Shown here in pieces: positions 10,831 to 20,789 of a stretch of 64,000 nucleotides of DNA (position 1 is its first letter; every line of letters begins with the position of its first letter). The notes under the pieces were generated by a model. That model saw only the letters and a program-made list of their open reading frames with translations, did not search any database and was not told where the DNA came from. The stretch lies in the NCBI RefSeq assembly GCF_004193775.1, contig NC_041004.1, positions 29,536,411-29,600,410 on the forward strand. The letters run 5' to 3'. The stretch comes from Glycine soja. Lineage: Eukaryota; Streptophyta; Magnoliopsida; Fabales; Fabaceae. Made by a program: the position numbers and the translations under genes.

Positions 10831-11750
10831 GAGAGAACTAATTATTCAACTGATAAGTTATTACAATCAATTATTTGGTGCTCTGTTGTCAATATCAGAG
10901 TAGAGACTTGAACACATAAAGAGAAAAACAATTTTACCAAGAACAAAAAATAAACACCCCAAGAAAAATAATTTTACCATTGAGCCAAAAGAAATCTTAA
11001 ATTGAACATATAATAGACGAACGACCATTTAGTAGGAGAAAAAGGAATAGAAAGAGAGATTGAGAAGAGGGATTAAAAGGATTTAAGAACATGAAGCATA
11101 AAATATAACTTGAAGTTCCTTTTTAGTTGGGTTCATAAAAAACAATAAAATCCCTTTCTTTTTCTCAAGTGTAGGGTCAAATTCCCTTTCTAGATTCTCA
11201 AAGAAACCAAAGTGAAAACCTACATTCAGCCCTTTACATGCTTCAATGAGTGAGGACAAAAAATCAACGAGACGGGAAAAGAGAGATAAAAAACAATTTT
11301 TTGATTCGAATACAGAATAAGAGAAATAAAAATAAAAAAGTTATCTCTACAAAAAGATTCATATCAAGATTCCATTCCCCGACCAAGATATGAGGATTGT
11401 TGGTAGTGAAGCTGCTCACGCTGTCAAAGTTGTTTTGGTTAATGTTGGTTCGGGGTAGATTGGTGTTGTCATTTCCTTTGAAACTCAAACTGTTGTGTGT
11501 GTGTAGTGTATGAGCTTCAGAAATGGAAGGAAAAATTAGATGTCTCCTAATGCTCATCGATATTCAACAACACCACTCTACATAACACGAAGAGCCAAAA
11601 TTACAGCGTTGCATAATGGATGACATCTTCCCTTCTCCCTTGATTGTGTTGCCCTGTGACTACTTCACTTAATGCAGATATATATCTTTGGCATTCAAGA
11701 ACTCAATTTCCTTCCATTAGTTATCTTCACAATGCTATTAATATTGTTAG
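10831..11750. other. Unassigned AT-rich region
   Basis: I recognise no gene here. A 97-codon minus-strand frame (11264-11557) contains FTTNNPHILVGEWNLDMNLF followed by a GTAGAG donor-like sequence, so it may be a lost exon. No family could be named. The last 65 bp (11686-11750) reappear as a direct repeat at 17497-17561. Confidence 0.3.
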
Positions 11751-12644
11751 TATAACACCCTCTACCCCCGAAATACATATTTATATAATAAAATACATGA
11801 AAATGTAGAATTACATAAAATGATTTTATTCAATAAACATAAAGGAACTCATGTGGGTAAAAGGTTCACAATCGCATTAATCCTCAAATTATAAACTTAT
11901 CAATTAAGGGTATGAAAACATTTTTGGCTCAAAATAAGACCATTCAGGTTTACAAAAAACTCAATTTAAGTAGTAGAATAAAATAAAGTAAAATGACATG
12001 TTTGGAATATCATGCAATTAAAATAGAAACCCATGCCCCAATGTCACATCCTATCAAAACATTGCGTCTCGACATCCTCCAACACGAGGTTCCTTAAAGC
12101 AATCCACCTAGTCATCTGCTCCCATGAACACAAGGTTCGATATCATCACAAGATCCAAACACAAACAACACACAAGGAGAGAGTTATCACATCCCAAAAT
12201 AGGTAGAGATAAACAAAGAGACATATACATAGTATAAGTATAACAAGCTCAACTTAGCACAATTCACATCCTTTTATCACTTATTGCATAACATCACTTG
12301 TTCAAAACAATAAATCTCAAGTACAACACAACATCTCACACTCACACAATTCATTACCCACCATCACGTAGCAAGTCATAATGATCATTGCACAAATGTT
12401 ATGCAACAGATATACTAAGACTCAATCATATATGCAATGTGGTACCATCTTAGTGAAAAACCTCATCAGGCGCCTAGGAGTACATGACAAGACAGATCAC
12501 ACATTGGTAAGTCAGGTCACTCTCACTAGGTAAAATCATAGGGAGACCAATTAGGATCACATTGTTTTGCGAGAATGCTTCAACCATGTGGGATTAGCAC
12601 AGACTTAAATGAGCACTCAAACCGGGTGTATATTACACCCAAGG

Positions 12645-14240
12645 TGTAACACCCCATTTTTTGTAAAATAAATAAATAGAGTTTTATTTAAAAATTAAAG
12701 AGTTTTTAGAAATTAAATAAATGAGAGAAAAGTGTTTTTCTTAATTAAAATAAAGGTTTCATAGTATTAGAAAATAAATAGAGTAAAATGATATTTTAGA
12801 AAATAAAGGGATGTTTTAATTGGCTATTTATTTAATGAAATAATAAAAATAAAGTTTCTTTTTATAAAATAATAAAATAAAATAAAAATAAAATAAATAA
12901 TAAGCTCAGAGTACCTTAACTATAAATAGAGACATATTAGGTCATTTTTTACATTTACAATATGTTTCTATGCTTTCTCTTCCTCTCAAATTTGTTCTCC
13001 CTTCTTCATCTACCAAAACCCTCTCTTTTTCTCACATACATTCAAACCTATCTCAGTAAAACAATAATCCCAGACTCATTAACTGTGGGATCATCCAGAA
13101 ATTTGGACACCATCTTCAGAACTCAATTTCACACATTCCCACTGTTTGGATTTATGAAATAATGTTGGTCAGAGACAAATTCCACTCACACAAAGATAGT
13201 GAAATTGAGGCTCCAATCCTTTCTCCTTCTCTCTAACGCTTGAAAATCCTAGTAGAGCTACCAAAGTAAAAGCTTGATGAATCCTAGGAAACCGCTACAG
13301 ACATTGTTATCGCTTCCAAACTACACATGTGAGCCCGCTTAGAGGTAAGGGATGAGTTTATTACAATTGGGATTAAAGTAAACATGTGTAGGGATCCTTA
13401 AAGGATCAAATTGGGGTTAATTTTGCGGTGTGGTCTATCTTGTCATGTACTCCTAGGTGCCCGATGAGGTTTTTCACAAACATGGTACCACATTGCATAT
13501 AGGATTGAGTCTTAGTGTATCTGTTGCATAACGTCTGTGTAATGATCATTGTGACTTGCTACGTGATGGAGAGTAAAGAATTGTATGAGTGTGAGATGTT
13601 GTGTTGTAGTTATGATTTGTTATTCTGGACACGTGATTAATGTGGAGGTGTGGAATGTAATTTTGTGATTAAATCCTTAGGACAAGTGATGTTACACAAT
13701 AAGTGATAAAATGATGTGAATTATGCTACGTTGAGCTTGTTATACTTATACTATATATATGTGTCTTCGTTTATCTCTACATGTTTAAGAATGTGATAAA
13801 TCACTCCCCATGTATTGTTTGTGTTTGGATCCTGTGATGATCTCGAACCTTGTGTTCGTGGAAGCAGATGGCTAGGTGGATTGTTTTAAGGAACCTTGTG
13901 ATGGAGGACATTGGGACACAATGCTCTAATAGGATATGACATTGGGGCATGGGTTTATATATTATTTGCATAATTTTCTGAATATATTACTTTATGTTGT
14001 TCCACTGCTTAACTTGTTTTCCTTTTGTAGAAAAAAAATATAATTTGACAGCCTTGTTTTAGGTCGGAGATGTTTTTATACCCTTATTTGATAAGTTTTT
14101 AATTTGATGATTAACATGGATGTGAACCTTTTACCCACGTAAACTCTTTTAAGCTTTAGAAAATAAAATCTCTTTTATGTAATTCTGCATTTCCATGTAT
14201 TTTATTATATAAATATGTATATTGGGTAGAGGGTGTCACA
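12645..14240 (+). mobile_element. Solo LTR of the TGTAACACCCC family, imperfect TSD CAAGG/CAAGA
   Basis: The LTR starts TGTAACACCCCATTTTTT and ends GGGTGTCACA. Five-base flanks are CAAGG (12640-12644) and CAAGA (14241-14245), one mismatch. Compared with the minus-strand copy it lacks about 750 bp near 13430, where GGTTAATTTTG joins directly to CGGTGTGGTC. A TATA box lies at 12921. The copy is embedded inside its own family member. Confidence 0.75.
12921..12928 (+). promoter_or_regulatory. LTR TATA box
   Basis: TATAAATA lies about 275 bp into the LTR and is followed by a pyrimidine-rich leader, as expected for the U3/R boundary. Confidence 0.55.
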
Positions 14241-14817
14241 CAAGACCTAGACTTCAAAGAGTCCTTTAGGGTCTCTCCCTCCTGATTCAGGTCCAACCCA
14301 GAAAAAATTTTAACACGTGGACTCTACCTATGAACTATACAAAACACACAACTCCTCAATTGTTCTCAAAATTATTTTAACTCATCGTGCCTCAAAGTGA
14401 TTCAACTCTGTAGAAGCAAAGCTTCATGGTGAATCAAAGGTGATTCAAAGGTGTTTTGATGATAACAATGATGATAACAAAAGATGATGACAAAGGTGAT
14501 GACAAAAAGCTCAAAGATCAATCAAAGAATAACTCAAGTGAATCAAAGATCAATCAAAGAACAACTCAAGTGAATCAAGAACAATTCAAGAGTTCAAGAT
14601 AAGAATCAAGAAGAATTCAAGACTCAAGAAGAAAGTTTAGAGTCAAGAATCAAGATTCAAGGTTCAAGATCTCAAGAATCAAGATCAAGATTCAAGACTC
14701 AAGATTCATGAATCAAGAGAAGGCTTAATCAAGATAAGTATGAAAAGTTATTTCTCAAAAATTGAGTAGCACATGATTTTTCTCAAAACATGTTTACCAA
14801 AGAGTTTTTACTCTCTG

Positions 14818-15054
14818 GTAATCGATTACCAAATTGTTGTAATCGATTACAAGTAGCAAAATTATTTTGAAAAAGTTTTCAAATTGAATTTACAACATTC
14901 CAATTAATTTCAAAAAGCTGTAATCGATTACAATGTTTTGGTAATCGATTACCAGTCCCTTTGAACGTTGAAATTCAAATTCAAATGTGAAGAGTCACAT
15001 CCTTTCACATAAAAGCCTTGTGTAATCGATTACACTGATTTGGTAATCGATTAC
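14818..15054. promoter_or_regulatory. Array of paired GTAATCGATTAC palindromes
   Basis: The 12-bp perfect palindrome GTAATCGATTAC starts at 14818, 14839, 14920, 14941, 15022 and 15043. Pair members start exactly 21 bp apart and pairs repeat every 102 bp. The array lies about 130-370 bp upstream of the TATA box, in U3. Paired sites at the same 21-bp spacing occur in the other three LTRs of this family. A binding site for a dimeric DNA-binding protein is an inference. Confidence 0.7.
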
Positions 15055-15184
15055 CAGTGACTGTTTCTGAATAAATCAAAAGATGTAACTCTTCAAAAAG
15101 GTTTTGACTTTTTCAAATTGGTTTTAAGTTTTTCTAAAAGTTGTAACTCTTCTAAGTGGTCCTCTTGGCCAGACATGAAGAGTC

Positions 15185-15192
15185 TATAAAAG
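15185..15192 (+). promoter_or_regulatory. LTR TATA box
   Basis: TATAAAAG follows the palindrome array and precedes a pyrimidine-rich leader. It fixes the sense orientation of this LTR family. Confidence 0.65.
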
Positions 15193-15462
15193 CAAGGCTT
15201 TGATTTGCTTTTCATTAATTCATTCATTCAATCTTGAATACTTTTCCAATCAATCTCTTACAATCCTTTACAAGCCTTGAATCTCTTTGAACTTCTTCTT
15301 CTTTGTACCAAAAGATTTCTGAAGTTTTCTGTTTTTCCAAACCTTGAAAACTTGTGCTATTCATCTTTTCATTCTCTTCTCCCTTTGCCAAAAAGAATTT
15401 GTCGAGGACTAACCGCCTGAATTCTTTTTGTGTCTCTCTTCTCCCTTTTCCAAAAGAACAAA

Positions 15463-15700
15463 GGACTAACCGCCTGAATTCTTTTGTGTCTCCCTTGTCA
15501 AAGAATTCAAAACGACACAGTTTGAGAATTCTTTTGATTCTTCCCATTCCCTTATACAAAAGTGTTCAAAGGACTAACCGCCTGAATTCTTTTGTGTCTC
15601 CCTTGTCAAAGAATTCAAAATGACACAGTTTGAGAATTCTTTTGATTCTTCCCATTCCCTTATACAAAAGTGTTCAAAGGACTAACCGCCTGAGAATTCT
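15463..15700 (+). repeat. 108-bp tandem duplication inside the LTR
   Basis: The phrase GGACTAACCGCCTGA starts at 15463, 15571 and 15679. The 108-bp units between them are nearly identical, with one clear difference (AACGACACAG against AATGACACAG). The relatives at 9104 and 40513 carry fewer copies, so the duplication is probably recent. Confidence 0.8.
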
Positions 15701-17561
15701 TTTGTATCCCCATTCACAAAGTATCAAAGGTTTAACAGCCTGAGATCTTTGTCTTAACACATTGGAGGATACATCCTTTGTGGTACAAGTAGAGGGTACA
15801 TCTACTTGGGTTTGACTGAGAACAAGAGAGGGTACATCTCTTGTGGATCAGTTCTAGTGAAGGATACATCCACTAGGTTCAAAGAGAACAAGGGAGGGTA
15901 CATCCCTTGTGGATCTTTGCTTGTAAAAGGATTTTCACAAGGTTGAAAGTAATCTCAAGGACCGTAGGTCGCTTGGGGACTGGATGTAGGCACGGGTTGT
16001 TGCCGAACCAGTATAAAAACTCTTGTGTGTTTGTTTCCTTCTTCCTTACTCTTTTACTTTCCGGTGTGCATTTAATTTCCGCTTTTACTTTCTGTTAAGT
16101 TTCTCTTATACTCCTCATTCTCTTAACAATTTAGTAAAAGCCTTAGAAGAGTAATTTTTAATTAGTAAAGGTTTAGGAATAATTAATTCAACTCCCCCTT
16201 CTTAATTATTCTGAGGCCACTCGATCCAACAAACTCGTCGAGGTTCCCACAATGGATCCCATCACAATACTCATCGTGCAAAAATTTGTTGCCATTAAAG
16301 GGTCTTACAGTTGTGTGATTGTATAATTCATAGCTCACAACTTAATGTCATCACTTTACACTTCACAATAACATGTATAATCACATTGAGGAACGTATTA
16401 ATCCCATACTTGTTCACAACACATGTCTCATAACACCTTCTCACTAACATATTATTACTTCTCATACAATAGCAATCTTCCATCATTTAAGGCATATAAT
16501 CATTCACTTATTCATTCGGTTAATAGCATAGAACATGTGATCACATCATGGGGAACAAAACCCCTTAATCAATTTCAAGAAAACATGCAAGAATTGACCC
16601 CTCATTCTAACATTCAAAGTCAAACACTCAATTAAACCATCCATTTTGCATCAGGGCATCAATTGACCCATCAAACATGAGCAATTCGTAGTTATCATTG
16701 TACTAGAAAAATTAAAATGCATAAAATACCCCAAAATTAACCCCAGTTTGATCCTCTAAGGATCCCTACACATGTTCACTCTAACCCCAATTGTTATAAA
16801 CTCATCCCTTATCTCTAAGCGCGCTCACTTGTTTAGTTCGGTAGCGATAGCAGCATCTCTAGTGGTTCCCTGAAATTCCTCAAGCTTTTCCTTTGGTTGC
16901 TCTACTAGAGTTTCCAAGTGTTAGAGAGAACGAGAAGAGATTGAAACCTCAATTTTACTGTCTCCGTGCAAGGGGCAATTTCTACAGACATTATTTCACA
17001 AATCCCAACGGTGTGAATGCGCAAAATTGAGTTCTGAAGGTGGCATCCAAATTTCAAGATGATCCAATGGTAAACACTTTCGGGATTATAGTTTTACTGA
17101 GATAGGTTTGGGTGTATGCGGGAAAAAGAGAGGGTTTTGGAAGAGAAAGAAGGAAAAACAAATTTAGGAGGAAGAGAGAGCGTAGAAACATATCGTAAAT
17201 GTAAAAATTGACCTAACATGTTTCTATTTACAGTTATGGTACTCTGGGCTTATTATTTACTTTTTTTATTTTATTATTTTATAAAAAGGAACTTTATTTT
17301 ACTATTTTATTAAACAAATAACCAATTAAAACATCCTTTTATTTTCTAAAACATCATTTTACTCTATCTATTTTCTAATACTATGAAACCCTTATTTTAA
17401 TTAACAAAAACCTTTTTCTCTCATTTATTTAATTTCTAAAAACTCTATTAATTTTTAAATAAAACTCTTTTTATTTGTTTTAGAAAAATGGAGTGTTTCC
17501 ATTAGCATTGAAGAACAAAATTTCCTTCCATTAGTTTCCCTTGACTATGTTATTAATATTG

Positions 17562-18436
17562 TTGGAGTATAGCCCAATATGCACAAGAAATATGGAGACT
17601 CATTTATGTACTTTAGAGATGTAAAGTCATTTTTGCTGGAGAATTATCTCGATTTGGGCGTAATTTTAATTAGCGAGAAATATTGCCCCAGACTTAGCTC
17701 GCTTTAGTATTATTAAGATCAAGATTACAAAGTTTTGCAATACTTTTAGTAATATAGCCTTGAAAACAATAGCATTGTAACTCCAAACTTGACTCATTTT
17801 AGAAATTGTTTAATTATTTTTTTCATCTTTGGGAAATGAAGCACTAAAGGAATAAAGCATTGCCTTAATTTCATTGGCAACTTTAAGTAACTCAAGGCAG
17901 GCATGACTGAGTTCTCTTGTTGTAAGCTCCACATAGAGCCATTCCTTATTCTTTAGCTCCTTTCATCAAGCCCATGAAGCCGCTTGGTGTAGTTGACGGT
18001 TTCAACTATGGAAACACGAGACCTCAAATTTTTATGCTAAAAAGGAGATTGGAAATCATACAAATCCACCTTTTTAATACACTGATTAAAAGACCGTACA
18101 AAGTATAACAAATTAAGGAGCAAACAATACAAATATCTGAACATTGTACAACTACATGTCTGCCAAAGCTTATTGTACTAAACTTTTTGGTGACACGCTG
18201 AACAAATCTCTGAAATTGCCAAAACCAGTAAAATCTTAAATAATATCCAGCAAGATGCTTCAGGTTTAGAATCTTGGTCTGGCAAGAATTCTGATGAATC
18301 TAATCACAAGGAATGATATAATTCACTTTTCAAAATAAAACATTGTGCAATGCAGTGCAACAAATTAAGATCAAAATATGAAATTTGCATAAAATGAAAA
18401 ATCTCTTCCTTTTTTATTATACCAGTTGAAGCAATT
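17562..18436 (-). pseudogene. NBS-LRR remnant and flanking non-coding sequence
   Basis: At about 17820-17965 the minus strand encodes EWLYVE followed, after a frameshift, by MPALSYLKLPMKLRQCFIP and then FPKDEK. This is the ARC2/RNBS-D part of plant CC-NBS-LRR proteins. Downstream (17600-17780) there are leucine-rich scraps such as SIAKLCNLDLNN. The same protein region is present in the better-preserved pseudogene at 43071-43250, so this is a second gene copy, not the missing half of that one. The rest, 17990-18436, shows nothing recognisable. Confidence 0.6.
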
Positions 18437-18439
18437 ATT

Positions 18440-18860
18440 CACTATTACCAAATTACCTTTCTACATCGGTTAAAAGTGCCTTTCTACATCGATTATCACG
18501 CGTCATTGTAGTCGGCATCGTTGAAACATGCGCGTCTTTCTACATCGGTTGCTCGACTGTCTTAGAATGTCGCGGTTCAAAGACGAGTCTCAAGGGATAC
18601 CCGTCTTAGAATTTTGACCATTCTACATTGGTGGTCCTAATAACCGATGTAGAATGTCTGGAATTCTACATTGGCCTTGGTCGAGAAACATCGTAGAATG
18701 GTACCCATGGTAAAACATTCGACATCGGTTGTCCTAATAACAAATGTAGAATGTCTGGAATTCTACATCGGTCGTGGCCATGAAACGTCGTAGAATGCTA
18801 CCCATGGTAAAACATCCTACATCGGTTTTCCTAATAACCGATGTAGAATGCTTAATTTTT
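18440..18860. repeat. CACTA left subterminal repeats
   Basis: The motif TTCTACATCGGTT and its inverse ACCGATGTAGAA recur many times. Three longer hairpin units of the form CTACATCGGTT-tTCCTAAT-AACCGATGTAG lie near 18630, 18725 and 18825, at about 97-bp spacing and separated by near-identical text. Dense short direct and inverted subterminal repeats are where CACTA transposase binds (known for En/Spm). Confidence 0.8.
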
Positions 18861-18896
18861 TTAATTTTTTTTTCCTTTTTGTTCATGAATGGCAAT

Positions 18897-20518
18897 TGTC
18901 GCAACGTGCTCTTTTGCGGGCGAGCGAAGGCGAGGCTCACGGGTGCCCTTTCCAAAGGAGGAAAGATGCGCGGAGTCACCACCAACGTTTATTTGTGGGA
19001 AACGTCGGGAAAACCGAAGGAAACCGGTCAAAATGAAAATTCTAAGTTCGGGAGTTGTATTTACGCTTGAGGAAGGTATTAGCACCTCTCACGTTTGTCT
19101 CAAAGGACAACAACCTATTTTTCAGAATTGTGGAAATTGTGTTATCTTAACTTTTATTTCTTTTTTATTTTTTGAGGTCGACAAAAGCGGGGCTCTTGCT
19201 CCTACGTACCCTCCATCGAAGAGGAAATCAGACCTACGTAGTTCTTTCTTATGCGTGAATCAAGTGATTCTTTTTACTTGAAAGGTGATCATTTTAAGGC
19301 GTTGGACCTTAAAAATGATCCATTTTACTTGGTAAGAAACTGAAATGATAAACTTTCAAAACCCTATTTTTTGTGGACGAGCTTGACTAGGCGAGTTGAT
19401 TTTAGCCTTAGTTTCACTTTAGTTATTAGTCAATTCAATTAAGAATGAGAAATCCCAAAGAGAAAACGTCCGATTGATTTTTCGCTTTATTTTACTAAAA
19501 GGTATTTTTTGATTATTATATTATTATTTTACCTCTTTTTTTATTTCCAACGTGGTTACGGCACGACCGAACAGTCGGAATTCATTTTAACAGAAATTAA
19601 CGAATACTACAATTCAAATGATCGGTGGAAATTTATTTTATTTTTAGATTAGGCGAGAAATGACTTAAATAAATGACTTAAGCATGTCAAAAGGGGGTAT
19701 AGAAAGCGAATGAAAACGAGAATAAAAATACATGAAACAAAATGTGGACCACCACAAGTACATAGAATGAATTGAAAAGCTCGGTTTGAAGTACTTACCC
19801 ATTGAAGACTGAAGAAAACGAAGAACGAACGATGAATGTTGAAGAACGGTCGAGAATCTTCGCGTAATTACTCACGGAAACGTTACGGAAGCGCCTCGGC
19901 TTGGATTTTCTTCACGGAAATAATTTTCCTCAGCAATTTCGAGAGAATAAGAAGTGCCAAGAAGGTTGAACCCCTTCTCCCTTCACTCCTCCCCCTATTT
20001 ATAGCAAAATAGGGGAGGAGCTTGCCACCCAGCTCGCCTAGGCGAGCTCAGCTCGCCCAGGCGAGCCAGGTTGCTTCCTCCAGAAGCAACAGCCTTCTGG
20101 AGGAAGAATCTGGAAGGCCCAAGTGGGTATGATTGCTATTTGTATCCACCTTTTTACTAAATGCACCCCCTCTACCTTTTTTGGTAATTCGTTTTCCGTA
20201 ACATTACGAAAATTTACGAATTTCGTAACAATACTTATTTTCCTTCCGCAAGGTTACGAGTCCTTATGGATTATGTATTTACTCTTTTTTAACTTTCGAA
20301 GAAGTTACGAAAACTCATGGATTGCGAAAAATACCTCCTTTCGATTTCCGTCACATCACGGAATTTTCACGGATCGCGTAAGCCTGCTTCATTTTGATTT
20401 TCGGCACGTCTCGGGACTTCACATATTGTGCAACAAAGGGTGCCAAATATCTCGAAGCGGCCAATCAATGGTTGTATATCATCAAATTATAATCCCCGGA
20501 CGAAATTAGGGTATGACA
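18897..20518 (-). repeat. 3' LTR of Ogre-like element 1
   Basis: On the plus strand it reads TGTCGCAACGTGC to GGGTATGACA. Over the first 220 bp I count about seven mismatches to its partner at 34621, and both share the variant GGAGTCACCACC where the other LTRs have GGAGTCGCCACC. This supports pairing and an insertion that is not recent. Confidence 0.9.
19995..20003 (-). promoter_or_regulatory. LTR TATA box
   Basis: CTATTTATA on the plus strand is the reverse complement of TATAAATAG. The conserved U3 palindromes lie beside it at about 20030-20110. Confidence 0.65.
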
Positions 20519-20536
20519 GTTGCCCCTCTTTACTTA
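20519..20536 (-). promoter_or_regulatory. Polypurine tract
   Basis: GTTGCCCCTCTTTACTTA on the plus strand is the reverse complement of the tract at 556-572. It borders the LTR end at 20518 and marks that LTR as the 3' LTR of a minus-strand element. Confidence 0.85.
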
Positions 20537-20789
20537 CCTCTCATCGAAGATAAGAGGAAAGCAAAGATAAGACACTGATTTCGTCCATCCTGCCCTTTCC
20601 GCGATGACGATTCTCGTCTCTACTCCTTTTTTGTTGTACAACACAAAACAAAATACAAACAACAACAAGAACAACAAATATAATATACATATACACATAT
20701 ACACATGTTTGGCGAAGGAACCGATCCGGAAAACAACAACAGAGGAACATATTTCCCAGTCACCAAAGGCTCCGCGCTTGATAATGGAG

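Larger units (their letters stand above)
5458..10860 (-). mobile_element. Degenerate Tat-like gypsy element with antisense ORF, split by a solo LTR
   Basis: On the minus strand a gag scrap (10697-10830) is followed by an RT remnant (8385-9103), a 48-bp repeat array (7360-8145) and, on the opposite strand, a decayed ORF (5560-6864). Tat-lineage elements are known to carry an additional ORF, sometimes antisense, between pol and the 3' LTR, and this arrangement fits. Protease, most of gag, RNase H and integrase are missing. No LTR of this element is recognisable here, so both ends are approximate. Confidence 0.55.
14409..16231 (+). mobile_element. Solo LTR with paired palindromes, TSD AACTC
   Basis: The LTR runs from TGTAGAAGCAAAG to CTCGATCCAACA and is flanked by AACTC at 14404-14408 and 16232-16236. 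It has a TATA box at 15185, a degenerate TCAAGAATCAAG-rich stretch (14560-14720), the palindrome array (14818-15054) and an internal 108-bp tandem duplication. It is longer than its relatives at 9104 and 40513 mainly because of that duplication. It interrupts the older minus-strand LTR. Confidence 0.9.
11751..17501 (-). mobile_element. Old LTR on the minus strand, interrupted twice
   Basis: The pieces 11751-12644, 14246-14408 and 16237-17501 form the reverse complement of an LTR of about 2.3 kb. Its consensus begins TGTAACACCCC and ends GAGGGTGTCACA. It is interrupted by a solo LTR of the same family in the other orientation (12645-14240) and by an unrelated solo LTR (14409-16231). The two family members together create a large inverted repeat. 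The left tip has decayed to TATAACACCC and the right tip to GAGTGTTTCCA. Confidence 0.75.

Noticed and set aside
14818..15054. CRISPR-like array of short repeats at regular distance
   Set aside because: This is plant LTR DNA. The repeats are 12-bp palindromes in pairs with no uniform spacer length typical of CRISPR, and no cas gene is present.
18774..19281. ORFs of 60-130 codons inside the Ogre-like LTRs, repeated at 30369, 34495, 45028 and 62080
   Set aside because: They recur only because the LTR recurs, exist in several overlapping frames on both strands, and match no protein family I know.
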